From: Streptomyces sp. NBC_00459
GTDB taxonomy: Bacteria > Actinomycetota > Actinomycetes > Streptomycetales > Streptomycetaceae
Assembly (NCBI RefSeq): GCF_036013955.1
Contig: NZ_CP107903.1
Span: forward strand, 1,612,001-1,676,000
Direction: 5' to 3'
Length of the DNA stretch: 64,000 nt
Shown here: positions 20,667 through 29,462 of the stretch, piece after piece
How positions within the stretch are numbered: the stretch's first letter is position 1
Layout of the letters: the number at the start of each line of letters is the position of its first letter
Translations under genes and position numbers: made by a program
Notes under the pieces: generated by a model
The model's database searches: none
What the model was told of the DNA's origin: nothing
What the model saw: the letters and a program-made list of their open reading frames with translations, nothing else

Positions 20667-21419
20667 CTACGCGTCGACCTTCTCCATGACCTCGTCGCTG
20701 ACGTCGAAGTTGGCGAAGACGTTCTGGACGTCGTCGCTGTCCTCCAGCGCGTCGATCAGCTTGAAGATCTTCCTGGCGCCGTCCTCGTCCAGCTCGACCT
20801 GCATGGTCGGGACGAAGTTGGCGTCGGCGGAGTCGTAGTCGATGCCGGCCTCCTGGAGCGCGGTGCGCACCGCGACCAGGTCGGTGGCCTCGGAGATGAC
20901 CTCGAAGGACTCACCGAGGTCGTTGACCTCCTCGGCGCCCGCCTCCAGCACGGCGCCCAGGACGTCGTCCTCGGCCAGCTCACCCTTGGGGACGACGATG
21001 ACGCCCTTGCGGTTGAAGAGGTACGAGACGGAGCCGGGGTCGGCCATGTTGCCGCCGTTGCGGGTCATGGCGACGCGGACGTCCGAGGCGGCACGGTTGC
21101 GGTTGTCGGTGAGGCACTCGATGAGCACCGCGACACCGTTGGGGCCGTAGCCCTCGTACATGATCGTCTCGTAGTCGGCGCCACCGGCTTCGAGGCCGGC
21201 GCCGCGCTTGACCGCGGAGTCGATGTTCTTGTTCGGAACCGAGCTCTTCTTGGCCTTCTGAATGGCGTCGAAGAGCGTGGGGTTGCCGGACGGGTCGGCG
21301 CCGCCCGTACGTGCCGCAACCTCGATGTTTTTGATCATCTTCGCGAAGAGCTTGCCGCGCTTGGCGTCGATCACGGCCTTCTTGTGCTTCGTCGTAGCCC
21401 ATTTAGAGTGGCCGGACAT
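20667..21419 (-). CDS. YebC/PmpR-family protein
   Basis: A 250-residue member of the YebC/PmpR/TACO1 family ([38 protein letters not shown]). Members were long annotated as transcription regulators; some are now assigned to translation of difficult codons or proline runs. Full length and canonical. It lies between pdxT and ruvC, a neighbourhood conserved in actinobacteria. Confidence 0.95.
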   Translation of the reverse strand: MSGHSKWATTKHKKAVIDAKRGKLFAKMIKNIEVAARTGGADPSGNPTLFDAIQKAKKSSVPNKNIDSAVKRGAGLEAGGADYETIMYEGYGPNGVAVLIECLTDNRNRAASDVRVAMTRNGGNMADPGSVSYLFNRKGVIVVPKGELAEDDVLGAVLEAGAEEVNDLGESFEVISEATDLVAVRTALQEAGIDYDSADANFVPTMQVELDEDGARKIFKLIDALEDSDDVQNVFANFDVSDEVMEKVDA

Positions 21420-21467
21420 CTGCCTGTCTCCTTCGCGTAACCCATCTCTGTACGAACCCCAGAGATC

Positions 21468-22109
21468 CTACAAGGACTCCGCTGTACGGTCCGCGCCCAC
21501 CGCGCGTGCCATGTGGGCCCGCACCATGTCGACGAACAGGGAGTGGACGCGGTGGTCGCCGGTCAGCTCCGGGTGGAACGACGTGGCGAGCGCGTTGCCC
21601 TGGCGTACGGCGACGATGTGACCGGCGTGCTCGGCGAGCACCTCGGCCTCGGCGCCCACGGACTCGACCCAGGGGGCACGGATGAAGACGCCCTCCACAG
21701 GATCGCCCTCCACGCCCTTCACGTCGACCTCCGCTTCGAAGGACTCGTTCTGGCGTCCGAAGGCGTTGCGGCGCACGATCATGTCGATACCGCCGACGGT
21801 CTCCTGGCCCGAGCGCGGGTCGAGGATCTTGTCGGCGAGCATGATCATGCCGGCGCAGGTGCCGTAGACGGGCATTCCGGCACGCACGCGCGCGCGGAGG
21901 GGCTCCATCACGCCGAAGAGCACGGCCAGCTTGGAGATGGTGGTGGACTCACCGCCGGGGATGATCAGGCCGTCCACCTCGGCGAGTTCCTCGGGGCGTC
22001 GCACCGGCCTGGCCAGGGCGTCCGCCTCGGCCAGGGCGATGAGGTGCTCCTGTACGTCGCCCTGGAGGGCCAGGACACCTACGACGGGGGTGTCGTACAT
22101 GGGTGACAT
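21468..22109 (-). CDS. pdxT: Pyridoxal 5'-phosphate synthase glutaminase subunit PdxT
   Basis: Releases ammonia from glutamine and channels it to PdxS. The 213-residue protein has the glutaminase nucleophile in YGTCAGMI, an N-terminal [12 protein letters not shown] and the catalytic His-Glu in [12 protein letters not shown] at 22109 is used; an in-frame ATG three codons later (MYDTPVVG) is equally plausible as neither has a strong ribosome site. It follows pdxS by five bases. Confidence 0.96.
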   Translation of the reverse strand: MSPMYDTPVVGVLALQGDVQEHLIALAEADALARPVRRPEELAEVDGLIIPGGESTTISKLAVLFGVMEPLRARVRAGMPVYGTCAGMIMLADKILDPRSGQETVGGIDMIVRRNAFGRQNESFEAEVDVKGVEGDPVEGVFIRAPWVESVGAEAEVLAEHAGHIVAVRQGNALATSFHPELTGDHRVHSLFVDMVRAHMARAVGADRTAESL

Positions 22110-22114
22110 GGGTG

Positions 22115-23029
22115 CTACCAGCCCCGGTTCGCGTAGCGCTCGGCCTCGGGCAGCGTGTCGCAGTTGATGCCGACCATGGCCTCGCCGAGGTTGCGGGACG
22201 CGTCCGCGATGATCTTCGGGTCGTCGTAGAAGGTGGTCGCCTTCACGATGGCGGCGGCGCGCTTGGCGGGGTCGCCGGACTTGAAGATGCCGGAGCCGAC
22301 GAAGACGCCCTCGGCGCCCAGCTGACGCATGAGCGCGGCGTCGGCGGGGGTCGCCACACCACCGGCGGAGAACAGCACGACCGGCAGCTTGCCGAGTTCG
22401 GCGACCTCCTTGACGATCTCGTACGGGGCGCGCAGCTCCTTGGCGGCGGCGTACAGCTCGTTGTTGTCGTAGCCGCGCAGACGGGCGATCTCGTTCTTGA
22501 TCTGCCGCAGGTGGCGGACGGCCTCGACGACGTTGCCGGTGCCGGCCTCGCCCTTGGAGCGGATCATCGCGGCGCCCTCGGCGATACGGCGCAGGGCCTC
22601 ACCGAGGTTGGTGGCACCACAGACGAAGGGGGTGGTGAAGGCCCACTTGTCGGAGTGGTTGACCTCGTCGGCGGGCGTCAGCACCTCGGACTCGTCGATG
22701 TAGTCGACGCCGAGGGACTGCAGGACCTGGGCCTCGACGAAGTGGCCGATGCGGGACTTCGCCATGACCGGGATGGACACGGCCTCGATGATGCCCTCGA
22801 TCATGTCCGGGTCGGACATACGGGCCACGCCGCCGTCCTTGCGGATGTCCGCCGGGACGCGCTCCAGAGCCATGACGGCGACGGCGCCGGCGTCCTCGGC
22901 GATCTTGGCCTGCTCGGCGTTGACCACGTCCATGATCACACCGCCCTTGAGCTGCTCGGCCATACCGCGCTTCACGCGGGCGGTGCCGGTCTCGGGCGTC
23001 TGGGCGGAGTTGGAGAGCGTGCTGGACAC
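22115..23029 (-). CDS. pdxS: Pyridoxal 5'-phosphate synthase subunit PdxS
   Basis: Condenses ribose 5-phosphate, glyceraldehyde 3-phosphate and ammonia to PLP. The 304-residue TIM barrel has the [14 protein letters not shown] strand with the substrate-binding Asp, the first catalytic Lys in AKSRIGHF, and [18 protein letters not shown] start with a weak GAGGT site. It forms an operon with pdxT. The 183-base region upstream carries repeat modules, not a recognisable PdxR gene. Confidence 0.97.
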   Translation of the reverse strand: MSSTLSNSAQTPETGTARVKRGMAEQLKGGVIMDVVNAEQAKIAEDAGAVAVMALERVPADIRKDGGVARMSDPDMIEGIIEAVSIPVMAKSRIGHFVEAQVLQSLGVDYIDESEVLTPADEVNHSDKWAFTTPFVCGATNLGEALRRIAEGAAMIRSKGEAGTGNVVEAVRHLRQIKNEIARLRGYDNNELYAAAKELRAPYEIVKEVAELGKLPVVLFSAGGVATPADAALMRQLGAEGVFVGSGIFKSGDPAKRAAAIVKATTFYDDPKIIADASRNLGEAMVGINCDTLPEAERYANRGW

Positions 23030-23127
23030 GGTTTGACCTCACTGGGTGAAAGAGGGCTGCTGCAGTACTGAGGAAACGGGAGGGGACCAGGCCACAGCAA
23101 GAGCCAATGGGGAGCCGGTGGATCGTT

Positions 23128-23200
23128 TTTCCGCCCTCGCCGCCCCTACCCGTCCCGTCCCACCCCCAGAGGGGGACCCCCGCTGGGGGCAGCACCTCCG
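23128..23200. repeat. Dispersed repeat modules upstream of pdxS
   Basis: A C-rich module (CGCCGCCCCTACCCGTCCCG) related to copies at 5980-6015 and 56213-56246 is followed by a CCCCAG...GGGGG-A-CCCCC...CTGGGG hairpin. These fill most of the gap between pdxS and the next gene. Confidence 0.7.
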
Positions 23201-23212
23201 GGAAACCACCCT

Positions 23213-23758
23213 TTACGCCGGCGCGCGCTCCGCCAGGGCCGCCGGCGGCTCGTCGTCCATCTCGAACGCCAGCGGAAACGGCGCGTGCCCCGCCAGCCGG
23301 AACCAGCGCACCTTCCGATGCCGCCGCAACGCCCGCGCCGCCCGCACCGCGTCGTTGTGGAACCGCCGAGCCATCGGCACCCGGCGCACCGCCTCCGTCA
23401 GCTCACGCGCCGCCGCCTCCCCGCCGGGCACCTCCCGCACCGCGTCGACCTGCGCAACCTCCCCGAAAACGGCTCGCATCGCCTGGCTCAACTCGCTCTC
23501 GGCGACCTCCCGCTGCTCCTCCTCGGCCTGCCGCGCGGCGTGCGCCGCCTCGTAGAGCACGATCGAGGCCGCCGGGTCGAGGACGCCCGACGTCGCCACT
23601 TCCTGGGCGACGGAGGCCCGGCGCAGCAACTGCGCGTCGAGGCCGGCGCGCGTGGCGTCGATGCGGGTGTGCAGACGGTCGAGCCGCCCTGCGGTCCAGC
23701 TCAGGTAGAGGCCGATCGCGACGAGCCCGACAAGGATCCAGATGAGGGTTGCGGTCAC
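23213..23758 (-). CDS. Membrane-anchored protein of unknown function
   Basis: A 181-residue protein with one N-terminal helix (TATLIWILVGLVAIGLYLSW) followed by a long charged helical cytoplasmic region (LDRLHTRIDATRAGLDAQLL; EAAHAARQAEEEQREVAESEL). The arrangement resembles LemA-like single-pass proteins, but I cannot assign the family. GTG at 23758 is chosen over TTG three codons earlier. It is conserved at this position between pdxS and the mannosyltransferase in streptomycetes, as far as I recall. Confidence 0.75.
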   Translation of the reverse strand: MTATLIWILVGLVAIGLYLSWTAGRLDRLHTRIDATRAGLDAQLLRRASVAQEVATSGVLDPAASIVLYEAAHAARQAEEEQREVAESELSQAMRAVFGEVAQVDAVREVPGGEAAARELTEAVRRVPMARRFHNDAVRAARALRRHRKVRWFRLAGHAPFPLAFEMDDEPPAALAERAPA

Positions 23759-23799
23759 GGGCGGCAACGCTACAGGGGCGCTCCGCTGGTTCCGTGGAG

Positions 23800-23895
23800 T
23801 CCCTCACCTGGGCGTCCTCTGGGGGCTGCCGCCCCCAGACCCCCGCTTCGGCCTGAACGGCCTCGTCCTCAAACGCCGGACGGGCTGGATGGTGC
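23800..23895. repeat. Streptomyces dispersed palindrome, copy B
   Basis: CTGGGGGC/GCCCCCAG hairpin, then CGGCCTGAACGGCCTCGTCC and TCAAACGCCGGACGGGCTGG. The same module order occurs at 31163-31240 and 56270-56340. It lies just past the 3' end of the mannosyltransferase gene. Confidence 0.85.
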
Positions 23896-23903
23896 CGCCC
23901 CGC

Positions 23904-25073
23904 TCAGTCCCGGGCCGCCAGCCCCAGTCGCGCCCGCAGCCCCGTCGCCGTGCGCTCGTCCGCCGCGACCGCTGTCGTACCGTCCGTCACCGTCTCGTAC
24001 ACGGACAGGATGTCCGCCCCGACCGTCGACCAGTCGAACCGCCGCACATGGGCGCTGCCCCGCTCCCGCAGTTCGTCCCGGCGGCCCGGATCGCCCAGCA
24101 GCCGTACGGCCGCGTCGGCCAGGGCGTCCGCGTCCTCGTTCGTGAAGAGTTCGCCCGCCGCTCCCTGGTCCAGGACCTGGGCGAACGCGTCGAGGTCCGA
24201 GGCCAGCACCGGTGCGCCCGCCGACAGTGCCTCGACCAGGATGATTCCGAAGCTCTCTCCGCCCGTGTTGGGGGCGATGTACACGTCCACGCTGCGCAGC
24301 AGCCGTGCCTTGTCCTCGTCGCTGACCATGCCCAGGAACTCGACACGCGAGTGCAACTCCGGCGGAAGGCCCTCCAGCGCCTCCTCCTCGTCGCCGCGGC
24401 CTGCGACCAGCAGCCTTGTCGCGGGGCGGGCGGCGAGGATCTTCGGGAGCGCCTTCATCAGGACCGGCAGACCCTTGCGGGGTTCGTTGATGCGGCCGAT
24501 GAAGCCGATCGTGTCGCCCTGCCACTCGGGCTTCGGCTTGGCTCCGGCGAAGGAGTCGACGTCGACACCGTTCGGGATGACCACCGCGTCGCCGCCCAGG
24601 TGTTCCACCAGCGTGCGCCGGGCGTACTCGCTCACCGCGATCCGGGCGCTGATCTTCTCCAGGGCGGCCTGCAGCATCGAGTAGGCGGCGATCATGGCCC
24701 GGGAGCGCGGATTCGAGGTGTGGAAGGTGGCCACGATCGGGCCCTGGGCCGCCCAGCAGGCCAGCAGACCCAGCGAGGGCGAGGCCGGCTCGTGGATGTG
24801 GAGCACGTCGAACTCGCCGTCGTGCAGCCACCGCCGTACCCGGGCCGCCGACAGGAAGCCGAAGTTGAGGCGCGCCACCGAGCCGTTGTACGGCACCGGG
24901 ACCGCGCGGCCGGCCGAGACGACGTACGGCGGAAGGGGGGTGTCGTCGTCGGCGGGGGCGAGGACGGAGACATCATGGCCCAGTCGGATGAAGTACTCGG
25001 CCAGGTCCCGGATGTGGAACTGGACGCCGCCGGGCACGTCCCACGAGTACGGGCAGACGATGCCGATCTTCAC
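23904..25073 (-). CDS. PimA-like phosphatidylinositol mannosyltransferase (GT4)
   Basis: Probably transfers mannose from GDP-Man to phosphatidylinositol at the inner face of the membrane, the first step of PIM synthesis. The 389-residue GT-B protein begins MKIGIVCPYSWDVPGGVQFH and has the GT4 donor-site motif GESFGIILVEALSAGAPV with the E-x7-E pair. Its GTG overlaps the acyltransferase stop by four bases (GTGA). Identification rests on family pattern and on the PIP synthase and acyltransferase directly upstream, as in the mycobacterial pimA locus. Confidence 0.88.
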   Translation of the reverse strand: MKIGIVCPYSWDVPGGVQFHIRDLAEYFIRLGHDVSVLAPADDDTPLPPYVVSAGRAVPVPYNGSVARLNFGFLSAARVRRWLHDGEFDVLHIHEPASPSLGLLACWAAQGPIVATFHTSNPRSRAMIAAYSMLQAALEKISARIAVSEYARRTLVEHLGGDAVVIPNGVDVDSFAGAKPKPEWQGDTIGFIGRINEPRKGLPVLMKALPKILAARPATRLLVAGRGDEEEALEGLPPELHSRVEFLGMVSDEDKARLLRSVDVYIAPNTGGESFGIILVEALSAGAPVLASDLDAFAQVLDQGAAGELFTNEDADALADAAVRLLGDPGRRDELRERGSAHVRRFDWSTVGADILSVYETVTDGTTAVAADERTATGLRARLGLAARD

Positions 25074-26047
25074 GGGGTCCCCTTCCCGGGGTCCCGCACG
25101 ACGTCCTGCCCGCTCCCGGTGCTCTTCCCCGAGTTCGTCTCCGGGCCCTTCGCGGGGTCGAGATCCGCGAGCCACAGCCGCTGAAGCATGTGCCAGTCCT
25201 CCGGGTGGTCGGCGATTCCCGTGGCGAAGGCATCGGCCAGCGCCTGTGTCATGACTGACGTCTTCTCGGCCTTCGTACCTGTCTCGGGTACCTCGATCGG
25301 GGGATGGATCCGTCCACGCATGACCGGCGTGTCGTCGTACCAGAGGGTCACCGGGAGCAGGAGTGCGCCCGTCTGCTGGGCCAGCAGGGCCGGTCCGGCC
25401 GGCATCCGGGCCGCGTCGCCGAAGAACTTCACCTCGACGCCCGAGGCGGACAGGTCCCGGTCGGCTACCAGGCAGACCAGGCCGCCGTCCCGCAGCCGCC
25501 GCGCCAGGGTGCCGAACGTGGTGCCGCCACTGTGCGGCAGGACCTCCATCCCCAGGCCCTCGCGGTAGGCGACGAAACGGTCGTACAGCGTCTCGGGCTT
25601 CAGACGCTCGGCGACCGTCGTGAACGGTGTCTCCAGCTTCGTGGTGACCCAGGCACCGGCCAGGTCCCAGTTGCCCAGGTGCGGAAGCGCGAGGACCACT
25701 CCCCGGCCCGAGGCCAGGCCGTCGGTCAGGTGGTGCAGGTCCGTCGCCTCGAAGCCCGTCTTCACGCGCTCCGGGCTCCACGCGGGGAGCCGGAAGGACT
25801 CCATCCAGTAGCGCAGGTACGAACGCATGCCCGCGCGGGACAGTTCGGCGAGACGCTCCGGTGTCGCGTCGGGCACCACGCGCGCGTAGTTCGACTCGAG
25901 TCGTAGTACGCGCTCTCCGCGCCGTTTCCAGGCGAGGTCGGCGATGGTCCGCCCGAGCCGGGCGGCGACGGGCTCGGGGAGCTTCTTGACCGCGCTCCAG
26001 CCCACCGCGTACGCCCCGTCGGTCAGCCGATCCCGCAGGTCGCTCAC
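25070..26047 (-). CDS. Phosphatidylinositol mannoside acyltransferase (LpxL/HtrB-type)
   Basis: Likely acylates PIM, as PatA does in mycobacteria. The 325-residue protein has the HX4D catalytic motif HLGNWD (H123, D128), the Glu-containing stretch MPAGPALLAQQTG, and a weakly hydrophobic N-terminus. Start GTG at 26047 overlaps the PIP synthase stop by four bases. The C-terminal 35 residues are disordered and charged. Middle gene of the coupled trio pgsA-like, acyltransferase, pimA-like. Confidence 0.88.
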   Translation of the reverse strand: MSDLRDRLTDGAYAVGWSAVKKLPEPVAARLGRTIADLAWKRRGERVLRLESNYARVVPDATPERLAELSRAGMRSYLRYWMESFRLPAWSPERVKTGFEATDLHHLTDGLASGRGVVLALPHLGNWDLAGAWVTTKLETPFTTVAERLKPETLYDRFVAYREGLGMEVLPHSGGTTFGTLARRLRDGGLVCLVADRDLSASGVEVKFFGDAARMPAGPALLAQQTGALLLPVTLWYDDTPVMRGRIHPPIEVPETGTKAEKTSVMTQALADAFATGIADHPEDWHMLQRLWLADLDPAKGPETNSGKSTGSGQDVVRDPGKGTP

Positions 26048-26721
26048 GAGGCCGTCCCGCTGTTCTGCGTGGTGCTCTCGCTCGCGGCTGCCGCGTCGGC
26101 CTCCGCGGACTCCCGGCGGACCGTGACGACACGCTGGATGAGCGTGACCAGGCTGCCGACGGCGACGATCCACAGGGCGACCGGCAGCAGGTACTGGATG
26201 CCGGGTACACCGAACTTGTGCATACCCGCGAGACCGGCCGCGACCAGCGAGATCACCAGGCGCTCGGCGCGCTCCACCAGGCCGTTGACGGCGACCGGCA
26301 GGCCGATCGACTCGCCGCGGGCCTTGGTGTACGAGACCACCTGGCCGCTGGTCAGACAGAAGATGGAGACCGCGCACAGGACGATGTCGTTCCCGCCGCC
26401 CGCGTACCAGAGGGCGAAGCCGCCGAAGATCGCGCCGTCGGCCACCCGGTCGAGGGTGGAGTCCAGGAAGGCGCCCCAGCGGCTGGAACGGCCCAGCTGG
26501 CGGGCCATGTTGCCGTCGACGAGGTCCGAGAACACGAACAGCGTGATGACGATCGTGCCCCAGAAGAGCTCGCCCCTGGGGTAGAAGACCAGCGCGCCCG
26601 CGATCACTCCGGCGGTGCCGAGGAGCGTGACCGTGTCGGGGCTGACGCCCCGGCGGATGAGAAACGCTGCGAACGGTGTGAGGACACGCGTGAAGAATGC
26701 ACGCGCGTACTTGTTCAGCAT
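26044..26721 (-). CDS. pgsA: Phosphatidylinositol phosphate synthase (CDP-alcohol phosphatidyltransferase)
   Basis: Joins CDP-diacylglycerol and inositol phosphate to give PI phosphate. The 225-residue protein has six predicted helices and the full CDP-alcohol motif D66-x2-D69-G70-x2-A73-R74-x8-G83-x3-D87-x3-D91. Downstream context (acyltransferase, mannosyltransferase) supports inositol rather than glycerol phosphate as substrate. ATG at 26721 follows GGGAAGG. A Ser/Ala/Thr tail ends the protein. Confidence 0.9.
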   Translation of the reverse strand: MLNKYARAFFTRVLTPFAAFLIRRGVSPDTVTLLGTAGVIAGALVFYPRGELFWGTIVITLFVFSDLVDGNMARQLGRSSRWGAFLDSTLDRVADGAIFGGFALWYAGGGNDIVLCAVSIFCLTSGQVVSYTKARGESIGLPVAVNGLVERAERLVISLVAAGLAGMHKFGVPGIQYLLPVALWIVAVGSLVTLIQRVVTVRRESAEADAAAASESTTQNSGTAS

Positions 26722-27045
26722 GGCCTTCCCGAGGGTCGGTGTCGCCGTGCGGCCCCTACTGGCCACCGGCTGGCCCATCGTAGCCACGCGCGCGCGTGTG
26801 CGACGTTCGGGCACCCGCACCCCCGTGTCACGTCCTGACGCCATCCGGGTCACGGCGGGATGTCGGCAGCCCCGATCACCCCACGCGCGCCGTCCCCTCC
26901 GCGCGCGATCGCGTCCGTCGTATGGACGCACCGTGACGCGAGTGCAAAGCTCGAAAGCACCGCGGGCGCCATCGGAGCCGCCACCAGACGCGGATCCGGT
27001 ACGTCCGCGCCCCCAGTGACCTCACCGTGCACGGGAGGCAGGACC
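26722..27045. other. Divergent intergenic region, no gene seen
   Basis: 324 bases between the PIP synthase and EF-G2 genes. It must hold both promoters. I see runs of alternating CG (GCGCGCGT), a CGTCC...GGACG inverted repeat near 26905-26930 and no convincing -10/-35 pair or coding frame. Confidence 0.5.
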
Positions 27046-29244
27046 ATGGGCGACAAGGCGAACGCACACCCCGGAGCCGCCGGCAGGGCTACGGCGGCCG
27101 ACCACCCCGCGTCCGTACGGAATGTGGTGCTGGTCGGCCACTCCGGATCGGGCAAGACGACTCTGGTGGAGGCTCTCGCGCTGACCGCGGGGGCCGTCAA
27201 CCGGGCCGGCCGCGTGGAGGACGGCGGCACCGTCTCCGACTACGACGAGATCGAGCACCGTCAGCACCGCTCGGTGCAGCTCTCCCTGGTACCCGTCGAA
27301 TGGGGCGGATACAAGATCAATATCCTGGACACTCCCGGATACGCCGACTTCGTCGGGGAACTCAGGGCCGGTCTGCGCGCTGCGGACGCGGCCCTTTTCG
27401 TCGTCTCGGCCTCGGACGGGGTGGACGGCTCCACGCGCATGGTGTGGGAGGAGTGCGCGGCGGTCGGCATGCCGCGGGCGATCGTCGTCACGCATCTGGA
27501 GTCCGCGCGCGCGGACTTCGACGACATGACGCGGATCTGCGCGGAAGCCTTCGGCGCGGACGACCCCGACGCCGTACTGCCGCTCTATCTGCCGCTGCAC
27601 GGCGCGCCGGGGCCGGACGGGCACGCGCCCGTGACCGGGCTGACCGGGCTGCTGTCGCAGAAGCTGTTCGACTACTCCTCCGGGGAGCGCAAGGAGGCCG
27701 AACCGAGTCCCGACCAGCTCCCGCTCATCGAGGAGGCCCGCAACCGGCTCATCGAGGGGATCATCGCGGAGAGCGAGGACGAGACCCTGATGGACCGCTA
27801 TCTGAGCGGCGAGGAGATCGACTTCGGCACACTGGTCGAGGACCTGGAACGCGCCGTCGCGCGCGGCACCTTCTTCCCCGTGCTCGCCGCCGCCCCCGCC
27901 GCCGAGGGCGCCCGGCAGGGCCTGGGCACGGTCGAACTGCTGGAGCTGGTCACCGGGGGCTTCCCGACCCCGCTGGAGCGCGCTGCGCCCGGGGTCACCT
28001 CGATCGACGGCCGTCCGCGCGAGCTGAAGCTCTGCGATCCGGACGGCCCGCTGGTCGCGGAGGTCGTGAAGACGGCCAGCGACCCCTATGTGGGCCGGGT
28101 GTCGCTCGTCCGCGTCTTCTCCGGCACCCTGCGGCCCGACCAGACGGTCCATGTCTCCGGGCACGGGCTCGCCGACCGCGGTCACGAGGACCACGATGTC
28201 GACGAGCGCGTCGGCGCCCTGTCCGCGCCCTTCGGCAAGCAGCAGCGCGCGCTCACGCACTGCATCGCGGGCGACCTCGCCTGTGTGGCGAAGCTGAGCC
28301 GCGCGGAGACCGGCGACACCCTCTCCGCGAAGGACGACCCACTCCTGATGGAACCGTGGGAGATGCCCGACCCGCTGCTGCCGCTCGCCATCCGGGCGCA
28401 CAGCAAGGCGGACGAGGACAAGCTCTCGCAGGGCCTCGGCCGGCTCGTCGCCGAGGACCCCACCATGCGGCTCGAACAGAATCCGGACACCCACCAGGTG
28501 GTCCTGTGGTGCCTGGGCGAGGCCCACGCGGACGTCGCCCTGGAACGGCTGCGCAACCGCTACGGCGTCCAGGTCGACGTCGTACCGCACAAGGTCTCCC
28601 TGCGGGAGACGTTCGGCGGCCGGTCGGCGGGGCGGGGACGCCATGTGAAGCAGTCCGGCGGGCACGGGCAGTTCGCGATCTGCGCGATCGAGGTGGAGCC
28701 GCTGCCGGGCGGCTCGGGCATCGAGTTCGTCGACAAGGTCGTCGGCGGCGCCGTGCCCAGGCAGTTCATCCCGTCCGTGGAGAAGGGCGTCCGGGCCCAG
28801 GCCGGCAAGGGAGTCGCCGCCGGCTATCCGCTCATCGACGTACGGATCACCCTGCTCGACGGCAAGGCGCACTCGGTGGACTCCTCGGACGCCGCGTTCC
28901 AGACAGCCGGGGCGCTCGCGCTGCGCGAGGCCGCCGCCGACGCGAAGATCCATCTCCTCGAACCCGTGGCCGAGGTGACCGTGCTGGTCGGTGACGACTT
29001 CGTGGGGTCCGTGATGAGCGACCTGTCCGGACGGCGCGGCCGGGTCGTCGGCACCGAGCAGGCGGGCGGCGGGCGGACCCTCGTACGGGCCGAGGTGCCC
29101 GAGATCGAGATCGGCCGGTACGCCGTCGATCTGCGCTCCCTCTCGCACGGCACGGCCCGCTTCGACCGCAGGTACGCACGGCACGAGCCGATGCCGCCGC
29201 AGATCGCCGAGCGGGTCCGCGAACAAGCCCGGGGTTCCGCGTAG
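27046..29244 (+). CDS. EF-G2-like elongation factor paralogue with degenerate G motifs
   Basis: A 732-residue protein with the five-domain EF-G layout (domain IV SVEKGVRAQAGKGVAAGYPL; domain V AEVTVLVGDDFVGSVMSDLS). The P-loop GHSGSGKTT (31-39) is intact, but G3 is DTPGYADF (95-102), with Tyr in place of the catalytic His, and the G4 position reads THLE (149-152) rather than NKxD. That fits the EF-G2 (fusA2) branch of actinobacteria, not translocase EF-G. ATG at 27046 follows GGGAGGCAGG. Mycobacterial members are reported to bind GTP with little or no hydrolysis. Confidence 0.88.
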   Translation: MGDKANAHPGAAGRATAADHPASVRNVVLVGHSGSGKTTLVEALALTAGAVNRAGRVEDGGTVSDYDEIEHRQHRSVQLSLVPVEWGGYKINILDTPGYADFVGELRAGLRAADAALFVVSASDGVDGSTRMVWEECAAVGMPRAIVVTHLESARADFDDMTRICAEAFGADDPDAVLPLYLPLHGAPGPDGHAPVTGLTGLLSQKLFDYSSGERKEAEPSPDQLPLIEEARNRLIEGIIAESEDETLMDRYLSGEEIDFGTLVEDLERAVARGTFFPVLAAAPAAEGARQGLGTVELLELVTGGFPTPLERAAPGVTSIDGRPRELKLCDPDGPLVAEVVKTASDPYVGRVSLVRVFSGTLRPDQTVHVSGHGLADRGHEDHDVDERVGALSAPFGKQQRALTHCIAGDLACVAKLSRAETGDTLSAKDDPLLMEPWEMPDPLLPLAIRAHSKADEDKLSQGLGRLVAEDPTMRLEQNPDTHQVVLWCLGEAHADVALERLRNRYGVQVDVVPHKVSLRETFGGRSAGRGRHVKQSGGHGQFAICAIEVEPLPGGSGIEFVDKVVGGAVPRQFIPSVEKGVRAQAGKGVAAGYPLIDVRITLLDGKAHSVDSSDAAFQTAGALALREAAADAKIHLLEPVAEVTVLVGDDFVGSVMSDLSGRRGRVVGTEQAGGGRTLVRAEVPEIEIGRYAVDLRSLSHGTARFDRRYARHEPMPPQIAERVREQARGSA

Positions 29245-29386
29245 TTGACGACCGGGACCCGACAAGTGACCTCTACGGAACGCCCTCCTCCACATCGGCG
29301 GACGGCTTGTGCCGTCCGTCGCCCGATTGTCGGTGGCTGCGGATACGCTGATCACCTGATCAAGTTGTGACTCGATCAACGTGATG

Positions 29387-29401
29387 ACCTGTTCAACAGG
29401 T
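29387..29401. promoter_or_regulatory. Perfect palindrome and repeats upstream of a membrane protein gene
   Basis: ACCTGTT-C-AACAGGT is a perfect 15-base palindrome 61 bases before the GTG at 29463. Just upstream (29349-29380) TGATCA occurs twice and GATCAA twice at short spacing. The cluster looks like an operator. No regulator gene adjoins it. Confidence 0.5.
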
Positions 29402-29462
29402 GTGCGGAGCAAGGAAGTCGGGAAGGCCGCAGAAGCGGGTACGGCGGCGAGGGGGCGGCACA

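Noticed and set aside
27022..29412. A 796-codon open frame on the minus strand
   Set aside because: Antisense to the EF-G2-like gene, no ribosome binding site and no domain.
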